DNA of 64,000 bases. It comes from Aeromicrobium endophyticum. Its GTDB lineage: Bacteria; Actinomycetota; Actinomycetes; Propionibacteriales; Nocardioidaceae. The translations under genes and the position numbers were made by a program. This document shows positions 34,581-43,338 of the stretch, piece after piece; position 1 is the stretch's first letter; each line of letters begins with the position of its first letter. Below the pieces are notes generated by a model that saw only the letters and a list, made by a program, of their open reading frames with translations, had not been told where the DNA came from and did no database searches. The stretch covers positions 434,001 to 498,000 of the forward strand of contig NZ_QUBR01000002.1 of assembly GCF_003586285.1 (NCBI RefSeq). Reading direction: 5' to 3'.

Positions 34581-36094
34581 TGGACTCCCTCAACCTGCTG
34601 CTCGACGGCTTCGCCCAAGCGCTGACGATCCAGAACCTCTTCTACGCCGTGCTCGGCGTGTTCCTCGGCACCGCCGTGGGCGTCCTGCCCGGCATCGGGC
34701 CGGCCATGACGCTCGCGCTGCTGCTGCCGATCACCTACAGCGTCGGCCCCGACAGCGCGCTGATCATGTTCGCCGGCATCTACTACGGCGGCATGTACGG
34801 CGGCTCGACGACGTCGATCCTGCTCAACACCCCCGGCGAGTCGTCGTCGGTCGTCACCGCGATCGAGGGCAACAAGATGGCCAAGAAGGGCCGCGCCGCC
34901 CAGGCCCTCGCGACCGCCGCGATCGGATCGTTCGTCGCCGGCACGATCGGCACGCTGCTGCTGGTGCTGTTCGCGCCGTCGGTGGCCGGTCAGGTCGTCA
35001 AGCTCGGCAACCCGTCGAACTTCGCGCTGATCCTGCTGGCCCTGTTCGCCGTCACCGCCGTGCTCGGCACCTCCCGGCTCCGCGGCTTCATCGCCCTGTT
35101 CCTCGGCCTGGCCATCGGCCTGGTCGGCGGTCAGACGGGCCAGGCGCGCCTGACGTTCGGCAACCCGCTGCTCGCGGACGGCATCGACATCGTCGTGGTG
35201 GCGGTGGCCATCTTCGCGATCGGCGAGGCCCTGTGGGTCGCGGCGCACCTACGTCGTCGTCCGCTCGACATCATCCCGGTCGGTCAGCCCTGGATGAGCC
35301 GCGAGGACTGGGGACGCTCGTGGAAGCCGTGGCTGCGCGGCACCGCGTTCGGCTTCCCGTTCGGCGCCCTGCCCGCCGGCGGCGCCGAGATCCCGACCTT
35401 CCTGTCGTACGTGACCGAGCGCAAGCTGTCGAAGCACCCCGAGGAGTTCGGCAAGGGCGCCATCGAGGGCGTCGCCGGACCGGAGGCGGCCAACAACGCC
35501 TCGGCCGCCGGCACGCTGGTGCCACTGCTCGCGATCGGCCTGCCGACCACGGCCACGGCGGCGATCATGCTGCTGGCCATCCAGAGCTACGGCATCGAGA
35601 CCGGGCCACAGCTGTTCGACACCGAGCCCGACCTGGTCTGGGCGCTGCTCGCGAGCCTGTTCATCGGCAACACGCTGCTGCTGCTGCTCAACCTGCCGCT
35701 CGCGCCGCTGTGGGCCAAGCTGCTGCAGATCCCGCGGCCGTACCTGTACGCGGGCATCCTGTTCTTCGCCTCGCTCGGCGCCTACAGCGTCAGCTTCCAG
35801 CCCTTCGACCTGGCGATCCTGCTGGTCATCGGCCTGCTGGGGCTCGCGATGCGACGCTTCGGGCTGCCGGTGCTGCCGCTCATCATCGGCGTCATCCTCG
35901 GCCCCAAGCTCGAGGAGCAGCTGACGACGTCGCTGCAGATCTCGTCGGGCGACGTCAGCACGCTCTGGAGCGAGCCCGTGGCCGTCATCGTGTACGCCTT
36001 CATCGCGCTGGCCCTGACGGCCATCGTCGTCTCGGGCCTGCGCAAGCCCAAGCCCGAGGCCCCGCTCAACGAGAAGGAAGAGGTATCGGCATGA
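34580..36094 (+). CDS. tctA: Tripartite tricarboxylate transporter large membrane subunit
   Basis: The 504-residue protein has about 10-12 membrane helices and TctA signatures: [42 protein letters not shown], and in the second half [19 protein letters not shown] preceded by [13 protein letters not shown]. It forms the transport channel, energised by an ion gradient. The ATG at 34580 follows TGATG; a GTG at 34577 is equally possible. Its stop overlaps the first small ORF of the 80-bp duplication. Confidence 0.94.
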   Translation: MDSLNLLLDGFAQALTIQNLFYAVLGVFLGTAVGVLPGIGPAMTLALLLPITYSVGPDSALIMFAGIYYGGMYGGSTTSILLNTPGESSSVVTAIEGNKMAKKGRAAQALATAAIGSFVAGTIGTLLLVLFAPSVAGQVVKLGNPSNFALILLALFAVTAVLGTSRLRGFIALFLGLAIGLVGGQTGQARLTFGNPLLADGIDIVVVAVAIFAIGEALWVAAHLRRRPLDIIPVGQPWMSREDWGRSWKPWLRGTAFGFPFGALPAGGAEIPTFLSYVTERKLSKHPEEFGKGAIEGVAGPEAANNASAAGTLVPLLAIGLPTTATAAIMLLAIQSYGIETGPQLFDTEPDLVWALLASLFIGNTLLLLLNLPLAPLWAKLLQIPRPYLYAGILFFASLGAYSVSFQPFDLAILLVIGLLGLAMRRFGLPVLPLIIGVILGPKLEEQLTTSLQISSGDVSTLWSEPVAVIVYAFIALALTAIVVSGLRKPKPEAPLNEKEEVSA

Positions 36095-36240
36095 CCGAGC
36101 GCCAGCGAGGGAATCAAGGAGGACTCGTGCCGATTCCTCCCTACCGTGGTCTTCTGAGGGAGGTATCGGCATGACCGAGCGCCAGCGAGGGAATCAAGGA
36201 GGACTCGTGCCGATTCCTCCCTACCGTGGTCTTCTGAGGG
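36081..36240 (+). repeat. Perfect tandem duplication, 2 x 80 bp
   Basis: Bases 36081-36160 and 36161-36240 are identical at all 80 positions. A third partial copy (16 bp, 36240-36255) runs into uspA. Each unit carries the end of one reading frame, an overlapping ATGA, a ribosome-binding-like AAGGAGG followed by GTG, and the inverted pair GGAATC/GATTCC. Perfect identity points to recent origin. Confidence 0.95.
36091..36174 (+). CDS. Small ORF (27 aa), copy 1 of the duplicated unit
   Basis: The frame runs from the ATG overlapping the tctA stop to a TGA overlapping the next ATG. The peptide begins [11 protein letters not shown] and ends LLREVSA; the last four residues EVSA equal the TctA C-terminus. 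An in-frame GTG at 36127, 4 nt after a perfect AAGGAGG, could start a 15-residue version ([15 protein letters not shown]). No homology is recognised. It may be a translation relay or simply a by-product of a repeat element. Confidence 0.4.
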   Translation: MTERQRGNQGGLVPIPPYRGLLREVSA

Positions 36241-36254
36241 AGGTATCGGCATGA
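36171..36254 (+). CDS. Small ORF (27 aa), copy 2 of the duplicated unit
   Basis: Identical in sequence to copy 1, and again joined by ATGA to the following gene, uspA. The duplication thus preserves an unbroken chain of overlapping frames from tctA to uspA. Whether the peptide is made is unknown; the internal GTG with AAGGAGG lies at 36207. Confidence 0.4.
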   Translation: MTERQRGNQGGLVPIPPYRGLLREVSA

Positions 36255-36661
36255 CGGTCGTCGTGATGTACAGCCCGGACGAGTTCGGGCGGGTGGCGCT
36301 GTCGTACGGCGCCACCGAGGCGGCCCGTCGCGAGGAGCGGCTGGTCGTGGTGAACCCCACGAAGGGCGACTCCTACGTCGACACCAAGTTCGCCGGCGAC
36401 GACGAGCTCGCCACGCTGCGGGCGATGCTCGAGCGGCTCGACGTCGAGTCGGAGATCCTGCACGACGTGGTGCCCGACATCGCGGGTGCGGTGCTGCACG
36501 CGGCGTCGTCCACGGGGGCCTCGCTGATCGTGGTCGGCATCCGTCCGCGGACGCCGGTCGGCAAGCTGCTGCTCGGCAGCGTCGCCCAGCGGCTGATCCT
36601 CGACGCGGAGTGCCCCGTGCTGTCGGTCAAGCCCGACGGGTCCGAGGACCTGCTGACCTAG
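36251..36661 (+). CDS. Universal stress protein family protein
   Basis: The 136-residue protein has the single UspA domain with an ATP-binding type motif GIRPRTPVGKLLLGSVAQRL (G-x2-G-like spacing before GS) near the C-terminus. UspA-like genes are frequent partners of tct transporters. It is linked to tctA through the small ORF chain, so expression probably follows the transporter. The exact role is unknown. Confidence 0.88.
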   Translation: MTVVVMYSPDEFGRVALSYGATEAARREERLVVVNPTKGDSYVDTKFAGDDELATLRAMLERLDVESEILHDVVPDIAGAVLHAASSTGASLIVVGIRPRTPVGKLLLGSVAQRLILDAECPVLSVKPDGSEDLLT

Positions 36662-36664
36662 GGT
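36659..36664 (+). promoter_or_regulatory. -10 box for leaderless SAM-fold gene
   Basis: TAGGGT overlaps the uspA stop codon and lies 6 nt before GTG 36671. Confidence 0.5.
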
Positions 36665-36670
36665 GTGGGG

Positions 36671-37492
36671 GTGACCGAGAGCCGACGCCAGATCGAGATC
36701 GTCCCCGATCGCGACCGGCCCTCGGCCTCCACCCTGCGCATCGACGGCACCGAGCAGTCGTACGTCGACCTCGACGACCCCACCCGGCTCGAGTTCGACT
36801 ACGTGCAGCGCATGGCCGATGCGATCGACGGCCACGGGGTCGCGGGGGAGCCGCTGCGCTGCGTGCACGTCGGCGGGGCCGGCATGACGCTGCCGCGCTA
36901 CGTCGCGGCGACCCGCCCGAGGTCGGCGCAGATCGTGCTCGAGCCCGACGAGGAGGTCACGGCGCTGGTGCGCGACCAGCTGCCGCTGCCGCGCCACAGC
37001 GGCATCAAGGTACGACCCGTCGACGGTCGGTCGGGGATCGCGGCGATGCGCGACGACTTCGCCGACGTCGTGGTGCTCGACGCCTTCGACGGCGACCGGG
37101 TGCCGGCCGACCTCACGACGTCCGAGTTCTTCGTCGACCTGGCCCGCGCGACGGTGCCCGCCGGCCTGGTGCTGCTCAACCTGGCCGACCACGCACCGTT
37201 CCCGTACCTGCGGCGTGCCGTGCGCGGCGTGTGCGACTCGTTCGCGCACGTCATGCTGAGCGCCGAGCCGGCGACGCTCAAGGGGCGCCGGTTCGGCAAC
37301 GTCCTGGTGATGGCCTCCCAGCACGAGCTGCCGTGGCAGGCGTTGGCGCGCCGGGCAGCCAGCTCGCCGTTCCCGTACCGCGTGCTGCCCTATCGCGAGG
37401 TCGTCGAGCGGTTCGCGGCCAAGCGTCCGTTCACCGACGCCGACGCCGAGCAGTCACCGGCCCGTCCCGGTGGCCACCTTCACTTCGGCTGA
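36671..37492 (+). CDS. Spermidine synthase-like SAM-fold protein
   Basis: The 273-residue protein has a spermidine-synthase-type Rossmann fold: an N-terminal strand region, the glycine loop CVHVGGAGMTLPRY, the acidic end of beta2 in IVLEPDEEV, and DVVVLDAFDGDRVPADLTTSEFF. It lacks the membrane half found in fused MFS/spermidine synthases. Short actinobacterial homologues are common but their reaction is unproven, so polyamine synthesis should not be assumed. GTG 36671 is preferred to GTG 36665 because of the -10 box. Confidence 0.75.
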   Translation: MTESRRQIEIVPDRDRPSASTLRIDGTEQSYVDLDDPTRLEFDYVQRMADAIDGHGVAGEPLRCVHVGGAGMTLPRYVAATRPRSAQIVLEPDEEVTALVRDQLPLPRHSGIKVRPVDGRSGIAAMRDDFADVVVLDAFDGDRVPADLTTSEFFVDLARATVPAGLVLLNLADHAPFPYLRRAVRGVCDSFAHVMLSAEPATLKGRRFGNVLVMASQHELPWQALARRAASSPFPYRVLPYREVVERFAAKRPFTDADAEQSPARPGGHLHFG

Positions 37493-37517
37493 CGCCTGCC
37501 TGCTCGTCCGGCTCGCC

Positions 37518-37593
37518 GAGTGGTGCGTTCCGGACCTCGAGTGGTGCGGTCCGGTCAGACACGCCGTCTCAGATTGTCCGGACTGCACCACTC
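37518..37593. repeat. Inverted/direct repeat cluster between SAM-fold gene and rocD
   Basis: GAGTGGTGCG-TT-CCGGAC (37518-37535) is repeated directly as GAGTGGTGCGGTCCGG (37539-37554). It appears inverted at 37576-37593 with two mismatches over 18 bp. The core AGTGGTGCG is shared with the pheT-lemA repeats. It fills the 128-bp convergent gap. Confidence 0.75.
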
Positions 37594-37620
37594 GCGAGGT
37601 GGGGCGCGCGGTGGGTGGGG

Positions 37621-38826
37621 TCAGGCCTGGAGGGCCTCGGCGAGGGCGGTGACGGCGTGGTCGATCTCGTCCTTGGTGATCACCAGCGGGGGAGCGATGC
37701 GCAGCGTGCGCTCGTGGGTCTCCTTGCACAGCACGCCGCGGTCGCGCAGCGCCATCGACACCTCGCGACCGGTCTTCGCGGCCGGGTCGATGTCGACGCC
37801 GGCCCACAGCCCGCGGCCGCGCACCGTGGCCACGCCCTTGCCGACCAGCTCGTCGAGACGACCGTGCAGATAGCGGCCGAGCTCGAGCGAGCGGGTCTGG
37901 AACTCCCCGGTCTCGAGCAGGCCGACGACGGCGCGTCCGACCGCGCACGCGACGGGGTAGCCACCGAAGGTCGAGCCGTGCTGGCCGGGCTTGAGCACGC
38001 CGAGCACGTCGGCGCGGCCGACGACGGCCGAGACGGGGATGATGCCGCCACCGAGGGCCTTGCCGAGGGTGTACAGGTCGGCGCGGACGTCGTCGTGGTC
38101 GAGTGCGAACAGGCGTCCGGTGCGGGCCAGGCCCGACTGGATCTCGTCGGCGATCATCAGGACGTTGTTCTCGTCGCACAGCCGGCGCACGCCCGGGAAG
38201 AATCCCGACGGCGGGACGACGACGCCGGCCTCGCCCTGGATGGGCTCCATCAAGATGGCGGCGGTGTTGGGCGTGATGGCCGCCTCGACCGCCGCGAGGT
38301 CGCCGTAGGGGACCGTGACGAACCCGGGCGTGAACGGGCCGTAGTTGTCGTGGGCGGCGGGGTCGTCCGAGAACGAGACGATCGTCGTGGTGCGGCCGTG
38401 GAAGTTGCCCGACGCCACGATGATCTCGGCACTGTTGAACGCGACGCCCTTGACCTCGTAGGCCCACTTGCGGGCGACCTTGATCGCCGACTCGACGGCC
38501 TCGGCACCGGTGTTCATCGTCAGCACGGTCTCGGTCTGCGTGAGCTCGGCCAGCTCGCGGCAGAACGCGCCGAACTGGTCGTTGTGGAACGCACGCGACG
38601 TCAGGGTCAGACGGTCGAGCTGCGACCGGGCGGCCTCGACCAGGGCCGGGTGGCGGTGGCCGAAGTTGAGCGCCGAGTAGCCCGACAGGAAGTCGAGGTA
38701 GCGGTTGCCCTCGACATCGGTGACCCAGGCGCCCTCGGCCTCGGCGATGACGACGGGCAACGGGTGGTAGTTGTGCGCACCCCACTCCTCGTCGAGCTTG
38801 ATGTAGGACGCGGTGTCGAGGGTCAT
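37621..38826 (-). CDS. rocD: Ornithine aminotransferase
   Basis: The 401-residue class III aminotransferase converts ornithine and 2-oxoglutarate to glutamate semialdehyde and glutamate, a catabolic route out of the arginine pathway. Signatures include AHNYHPLPVVIAEAEGAWV and LDFLSGYSALNFGHRHP, which are typical of RocD, MIADEIQSGLARTG and the PLP lysine in YTLGKALGGG. The ATG at 38826 gives the standard N-terminus. It is divergent to the copper-region membrane gene. Confidence 0.93.
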   Translation of the reverse strand: MTLDTASYIKLDEEWGAHNYHPLPVVIAEAEGAWVTDVEGNRYLDFLSGYSALNFGHRHPALVEAARSQLDRLTLTSRAFHNDQFGAFCRELAELTQTETVLTMNTGAEAVESAIKVARKWAYEVKGVAFNSAEIIVASGNFHGRTTTIVSFSDDPAAHDNYGPFTPGFVTVPYGDLAAVEAAITPNTAAILMEPIQGEAGVVVPPSGFFPGVRRLCDENNVLMIADEIQSGLARTGRLFALDHDDVRADLYTLGKALGGGIIPVSAVVGRADVLGVLKPGQHGSTFGGYPVACAVGRAVVGLLETGEFQTRSLELGRYLHGRLDELVGKGVATVRGRGLWAGVDIDPAAKTGREVSMALRDRGVLCKETHERTLRIAPPLVITKDEIDHAVTALAEALQA

Positions 38827-38859
38827 GGCACCACGGTAACCGCCGCGGAGGTGCCCCGA

Positions 38860-38865
38860 TATCGT
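38860..38865 (+). promoter_or_regulatory. -10 box for the copper-region membrane protein gene
   Basis: TATCGT lies 6 nt before GTG 38872, in the 45-bp divergent gap with rocD. Confidence 0.45.
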
Positions 38866-38871
38866 GGACCC

Positions 38872-39405
38872 GTGAGCCGCGACGACCGACCCGACGCCTG
38901 GCGTCCGGCCGATCGTCCGCTGAGGGCTCTGCGCTCGACCGCCGCTGCTCTCGTGTGCGTCGTGGCCGCCGCGATCGGCCACCACTCCGCCGGAGGGGCG
39001 CTGCCCGCCGGGGCCGTCGTGTCGGTGTTCGCCGGCTCTGCGCTCGTCGCCTGGCTGCTGTCGGCGCGTCGCGTCACCGCGACGCAGCTGCTCGGGCTGC
39101 TGGTGCTGTGCCAGGTCGCGGTGCACCTGGGCGCGTCGAGCGGCGAGATGACGATGGGCGCGGCCATGATGGGGGCCCACCTCGCCGCCACCGCCGTCAG
39201 CGTGCTCGCGCTGGCCCGCGGCGAAGCCTTCGTCTGGAGCCTCGCCGAGCGGCTCGCCCTGCGCGTCGCCCCGCTGCTGCACGCCGTCCACGAGCTGCCG
39301 GTCGTGGTGGCCGGGCCCGTGTCCACCGCCGCGCCGCGCTCGCGGCGCGACGTGCACCTCGCGCACTCGCGCTGGTTGAGAGGTCCGCCGGTCAGCCCCG
39401 CCTGA
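38872..39405 (+). CDS. Four-helix membrane protein of the copper block
   Basis: The 177-residue protein has about four predicted membrane helices (from about 20, 48, 70 and 92). It carries possible metal ligands: GHHSAGG after helix 1 and a Met/His-rich stretch GEMTMGAAMMGAHLAA around residues 100-115. The C-terminus (about 140-177) is basic. No family function is recognised. Its position 34 nt upstream of the ycnI-copC-copD operon suggests a role in copper handling (inference). Confidence 0.7.
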   Translation: MSRDDRPDAWRPADRPLRALRSTAAALVCVVAAAIGHHSAGGALPAGAVVSVFAGSALVAWLLSARRVTATQLLGLLVLCQVAVHLGASSGEMTMGAAMMGAHLAATAVSVLALARGEAFVWSLAERLALRVAPLLHAVHELPVVVAGPVSTAAPRSRRDVHLAHSRWLRGPPVSPA

Positions 39406-39439
39406 CCTGCACACACACCTCTCACCTGAAGGAACACCC

Positions 39440-40147
39440 ATGACACGCACCACCGCGCGGCTCGTCGCTGCGCTCAGCACGGTCGCCCTCGTCGCGATCG
39501 CCGCCCCCGCCTCGGCGCACGTCGGCGTCTCGTCGCCCGACGCCGCCAAGGAGGGATTCGGCAAGGCCGTCTTCCGCGTCCCCAACGAGTCCGACACCGC
39601 CGCCACGACCAAGGTCGTCGTGACGCTGCCGACCGCCACGCCGTTCGCCTTCCTCACCGCCCAGTCCAAGCCGGGCTGGAAGGCCACCATCACCAAGGCG
39701 AAGCTGCCCAAGCCCACGACCGTCGGCGACTACGACCTCACCGAGGCCGTCAGCACCGTCACCTGGACAGCCGAGGACGGCGGCATCCCCGTGGGGCAGT
39801 TCGACGAGTTCGCCATCTCCGGAGGGCCGTTCCCCGACGCCGCCTCGATCTCGTTCGACGCCCAGCAGACGTACTCCGACGGCGAGGTCGTCGACTGGAA
39901 CCAGAAGCAGGCCAAGGGCGAGGACGAGCCCGAGCAGCCCGCGCCGGTCCTGACGCTCGCCGAACCGACCGGTGACCACCACGGGGGAGCGAGCACCGAC
40001 ACGAGCAAGGCCGCGTACTCGTCCGAGCTCAGCATCACCAAGGACGACGACGGCAACCGCCTCGGCACCTGGCTCGGCGGTGGCGCCCTGGTGGTGGCCC
40101 TGGCGGCCCTGGTTGTGGCGCTGCGACAGACTCGTCGTCGTGCGTAA
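39440..40147 (+). CDS. ycnI: YcnI family copper-binding exported protein
   Basis: The 235-residue protein has a signal peptide ending ASA (about 26), so the mature N-terminal residue would be His (HVGVSSPDA), as in the copper-binding DUF1775/YcnI domain. The beta-sandwich domain covers about 27-150. A linker with DHHGGAS and a C-terminal membrane helix (about 208-230) follow. YcnI proteins are held to act in periplasmic copper transfer. It is followed by copC with an 8-nt overlap. Confidence 0.92.
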   Translation: MTRTTARLVAALSTVALVAIAAPASAHVGVSSPDAAKEGFGKAVFRVPNESDTAATTKVVVTLPTATPFAFLTAQSKPGWKATITKAKLPKPTTVGDYDLTEAVSTVTWTAEDGGIPVGQFDEFAISGGPFPDAASISFDAQQTYSDGEVVDWNQKQAKGEDEPEQPAPVLTLAEPTGDHHGGASTDTSKAAYSSELSITKDDDGNRLGTWLGGGALVVALAALVVALRQTRRRA

Positions 40148-40670
40148 CAACCTCCTCCTGCGCGGCATCGTGCTCGGCACGGTCGCCCTCGTCCTCGGGA
40201 CGGGACTCCTCGGGGCCGGACCGGCCAGCGCCCACGCGGCGCTGGTCGGCACCGACCCCGAGGAAGGGGCGACGCTGGCGACGGCCCCCTCCACGATCAC
40301 GTTCACGTTCAACGAGAACGTGTCGCGTCGTGCGCAGGTGGCCGTCGCCGCCCCCGACGGCACGCAGGTCGACGTCGGACGCATCCGGGCGGTCGACAAC
40401 ACCGTCACCGCCGCGGTGCCCGACGTCGACCAGCGCGGCACGTACAGCGCCTCGTACCGCGTGATCTCGGCCGACGGTCATCCCGTCACGGGCACCGTGA
40501 CGTACGACGTGACGGCCGGACGGAGCGTCAAGCAGGTCGACACGCCCGCCCCGGAGGGCTTCGTCCACCGGCACCGTTCGCACTTCTTCTGGGGCATCCT
40601 GGCCGCCGTGGTCGCGATCGTCCTGCTGCTGGCCCCGCTGCGCCGGCGCGAGGAGGCTGAGGAGAAGTGA
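40140..40670 (+). CDS. copC: CopC domain copper-binding protein
   Basis: The 176-residue protein has a signal peptide ending ASA, leaving an N-terminal His (HAALVGTDPEEGATL) that is the Cu(II) ligand of CopC proteins. The second His ligand lies in SADGHPVTG. A tail with HRHRSH and a C-terminal membrane helix (about 145-165) follow. The GTG start overlaps ycnI. It should pass copper to the CopD domain encoded next. Confidence 0.92.
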   Translation: MRNNLLLRGIVLGTVALVLGTGLLGAGPASAHAALVGTDPEEGATLATAPSTITFTFNENVSRRAQVAVAAPDGTQVDVGRIRAVDNTVTAAVPDVDQRGTYSASYRVISADGHPVTGTVTYDVTAGRSVKQVDTPAPEGFVHRHRSHFFWGILAAVVAIVLLLAPLRRREEAEEK

Positions 40671-42637
40671 TGACCCAGACGGTGCGCGACACCCTGGCCG
40701 GCTTCCTGATCGCCGGGCTGTCGCTGACGGCCTTCCTCGTGCTCGGCGGTGGCGCCTACGGCAAGGCCCCGATCGGCATCGCCGACCCGGGCGCCTTCGT
40801 CGGGTGGGCCCTGCCGCTGGCCAAGGTCGCCAACGACATCGCGGCCGTCCTGGTCATCGGCTTCCTGACCGCCGCAGCCTTCCTGCTGCCGTCGTCGCAG
40901 CACGAGGTGCAGGGGCTGTCGGTGCAGGCCGTCCGCCTGGCCTCCCGCTGGGCCACCGCATGGGCGGTCATCAGTGTCGCCTACTTCTTCCTGCTCCTGT
41001 CGGGCGACATCTTCGGCAAGCCCCTCACCGACATCGCCTGGGCCGACATCACCGGCTTCCTCGGGTTCGGCGAGGGCAAGGCGGTGCTGCTGCAGGCCCT
41101 GGGCGCGGCCGTCATCGCCGTCGCGACCCGGTTCACCCTGAGCGTCCGCGCCGTCGCCGGGACGCTCGGGGCCGCGCTGGCCACCCTCGGCCCCATCGCG
41201 CTGACCGGCCACGCGGCCTCGTCCGGGTCGCACGACCTGGCCACCACGAGCCTGTACCTGCACGTGCTCGGCGCGACGCTCTGGGTCGGCGGCCTCGCCG
41301 CTCTGGGCTGGGTCGCGATCCGCGGCAGCAAGCGGCTCGAGCCGGCCGTCGCGCGCTACTCGACGCTGGCCCTCTGGAGCTTCGTCATCGTGGCCGTCTC
41401 CGGCCTCGTCAACGCCGCGGTCCGGCTGCGGTCGTTCGGCGACGTGTTCGGCACCACCTACGGACTCCTGGTGCTGGGCAAGGTCGTCGCCCTCGTCGCG
41501 CTGGGCGTGTTCGGCGTGGCCCAACGGCGCCGCATCGTCTCGGCCGGCTCGGGCTTCCTGCGCCTGGCCACGACCGAGCTGTTCGTGATGGCGGCGGCCG
41601 TCGGCCTCGCGGTGGCGCTGTCGCGCACGCCCACGCCGGTCGGCGACCGCGTGCTGCAGACGCCGGCCGAGGAGCTGATCGGCGGCCCGATCCCGCCGGC
41701 CCCCGACGTGCTGCGCCTGCTGTGGGGATGGTCGGGCAACGGCGTGGGCCTGGCGATCGTCGGCCTCGGCACGGCTCTGTACCTGCGCGGCGTGTGGACC
41801 ATGCACCGCCGCGGCGACGCCTGGCCCATCGGCCGGACCATCTCGTGGATGGCCGGCATGGTCGTCATCGCCTGGGCCACGTTCGGCGGGCTGGGGGAGT
41901 ACTCCCACATCCTGTTCAGCGCTCACATGGCCTCGCACATGATGCTGTCGATGGTGGCGCCGATCTTCCTGGCGCTCGGCGCGCCGATGACGCTGGCGCT
42001 CCGCACCCTGCCGGGGCCGCGTCAGCCCGGCGACGTGTCGCCGCGCGCGATGCTGCTGTCGTTCCTGCACTCGCGCTTCTCGCGGTTCGTCACGCACCCG
42101 CTCGTCGGACCGCTGCTGTTCGTCGGCAGCCTCTACGGCCTGTACTTCACGGGCATCTTCGAGGCGTTGATGAACAACCACCTCGGGCACGCGGTGATGG
42201 AGATCCACTTCCTGACGGTCGGCCTGCTGTTCTACTACGTGCTGATCGGCATCGACCCGTCACCGCACTCCCTGGCACCGATCGCCCGCTTCGGGGCCCT
42301 GCTCGTGACGGTGCCGTTCCACGCGTTCTTCGCCATCGCGGTGATGTCGTCCAACACCGTGTTCGCGCTCGACTACTGGAAGTCGCTCGACCGTCCCTAC
42401 CGCACCGACCTGCTGGCCGACCAGTACCTGGGCGGCGGCATGGCCTGGGCGATGGGCGAGATCCCGCTGGTGCTGGTCATGGTCGCGATCCTGTCGCAGT
42501 GGTTCCGCTCCGACGCGCGCGAGGCCAAGCGGTTCGACCGCGCCGAGGAGCGCAGCGACGACGCCGCGCTCGAGGCCTACAACGCGCGACTGCGCGACCT
42601 GGCCGAGCACGGCAAACGGCGGGACCCCAACCAGTAG
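40670..42637 (+). CDS. CopD - CtaG fusion membrane protein
   Basis: The 655-residue protein joins an N-terminal CopD-type copper-transport domain (about 1-320, eight or so helices with LTGHAASSGSHDLATTSLYLHVLGATLWVGG). A C-terminal CtaG (caa3 oxidase assembly) domain (about 350-620) has FSAHMASHMMLSMVAPIFLALGAP, GHAVMEIHFLTVG and FHAFFAIAVMSSNTVF. The domain pair occurs in actinobacteria and fits copper delivery to cytochrome oxidase. The ATG follows TGATG. A terminator hairpin overlaps the stop codon. Confidence 0.92.
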   Translation: MTQTVRDTLAGFLIAGLSLTAFLVLGGGAYGKAPIGIADPGAFVGWALPLAKVANDIAAVLVIGFLTAAAFLLPSSQHEVQGLSVQAVRLASRWATAWAVISVAYFFLLLSGDIFGKPLTDIAWADITGFLGFGEGKAVLLQALGAAVIAVATRFTLSVRAVAGTLGAALATLGPIALTGHAASSGSHDLATTSLYLHVLGATLWVGGLAALGWVAIRGSKRLEPAVARYSTLALWSFVIVAVSGLVNAAVRLRSFGDVFGTTYGLLVLGKVVALVALGVFGVAQRRRIVSAGSGFLRLATTELFVMAAAVGLAVALSRTPTPVGDRVLQTPAEELIGGPIPPAPDVLRLLWGWSGNGVGLAIVGLGTALYLRGVWTMHRRGDAWPIGRTISWMAGMVVIAWATFGGLGEYSHILFSAHMASHMMLSMVAPIFLALGAPMTLALRTLPGPRQPGDVSPRAMLLSFLHSRFSRFVTHPLVGPLLFVGSLYGLYFTGIFEALMNNHLGHAVMEIHFLTVGLLFYYVLIGIDPSPHSLAPIARFGALLVTVPFHAFFAIAVMSSNTVFALDYWKSLDRPYRTDLLADQYLGGGMAWAMGEIPLVLVMVAILSQWFRSDAREAKRFDRAEERSDDAALEAYNARLRDLAEHGKRRDPNQ

Positions 42638-42647
42638 GGTCCCGCCG
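42617..42647. terminator. Bidirectional hairpin terminator, copD-ctaG / sodA
   Basis: An 11-bp perfect stem (42617-42627 with 42637-42647) with a 9-nt loop that contains most of the stop codon. There is no U-tract. It lies 16 nt from the sodA stop on the other strand, so it can serve both genes. Confidence 0.7.
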
Positions 42648-42662
42648 TTCGAGTGGAGCCGA

Positions 42663-43280
42663 TCAGAAGATGATCTGGCCGCCGGAGGTCGCCGCGGTGA
42701 AGCGCTCCTGGGCGTCGGCCCAGTTGACGATGTTCCACCACGCCTTGACGTAGTCGCCCTTGACGTTGAGGTAGTCGAGGTAGAACGCGTGCTCCCACAT
42801 GTCGAGCTGCGTGATGGGGATCAGCGTCGCGGGGATGTTGTTCTGCTGGTCGAACAGCTGCACGACGACGAGCTTCTGGCCCAGGGTGTCCCAGGTCAGG
42901 ATGGCCCAGCCGGAGCCCTGCAGGCCGAGAGCCGTGGCCTCGAACTGCGCGCGGAAGGCGTCGAACGAGCCGAAGTCCTGGTCGATCGCCGCGGCGAGCT
43001 CACCGGTCGGCTTGTCGCCACCCTCGGGCGAGAGGTTCTTCCAGAAGATCGAGTGGTTGATGTGACCACCCAGGTGGAAGGCGAGGTTCTTCTCCAGCAG
43101 GTTGATGGTGCCGAAGGAGTTCTTCTCGCGAGCCTCCTCGAGCTGCTCGAGAGCCTGGTTGATGCCCGCGACGTAGGCGGCATGGTGCTTCGAGTGGTGC
43201 AGCTCCATGATCTTGCCGGAGATGTGCGGGTCCAGTGCGCCGTAGTCGTACGGCAGGTCCGGAAGTGTGTAGACAGCCAC
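42663..43280 (-). CDS. sodA: Superoxide dismutase (Fe/Mn)
   Basis: The 205-residue enzyme dismutates superoxide in the cytosol. Metal ligands are in [20 protein letters not shown] and [11 protein letters not shown] (Asp and His), with [13 protein letters not shown] [12 protein letters not shown] in between. The GTG at 43280 is chosen because GAGGAGGA lies just upstream and the product opens [13 protein letters not shown], as expected. Mn or Fe use cannot be decided safely from the sequence. Confidence 0.95.
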   Translation of the reverse strand: MAVYTLPDLPYDYGALDPHISGKIMELHHSKHHAAYVAGINQALEQLEEAREKNSFGTINLLEKNLAFHLGGHINHSIFWKNLSPEGGDKPTGELAAAIDQDFGSFDAFRAQFEATALGLQGSGWAILTWDTLGQKLVVVQLFDQQNNIPATLIPITQLDMWEHAFYLDYLNVKGDYVKAWWNIVNWADAQERFTAATSGGQIIF

Positions 43281-43322
43281 GTTCCTCCTCGGGAAATGGG
43301 CACGACGTGCCCTGAATGTTCT

Positions 43323-43338
43323 GTTGTCTGGTGACAAC
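43323..43338. promoter_or_regulatory. Palindromic operator candidate upstream of sodA
   Basis: GTTGTC-TGGT-GACAAC is a perfect 6-bp-arm inverted repeat 43-58 nt upstream of the sodA start. It could bind a metal- or redox-responsive repressor. Confidence 0.4.

Noticed and set aside
36671-37492. Genuine spermidine synthase gene
   Set aside because: The fold is similar but the active-site pattern is not fully recognisable and no polyamine genes are nearby; left as SAM-fold protein.
36610-38871. Plus-strand open frame running into the copper-region membrane gene
   Set aside because: Only the part from GTG 38872 has protein-like membrane helices; the rest is a shadow of the SAM-fold gene and the antisense of rocD.
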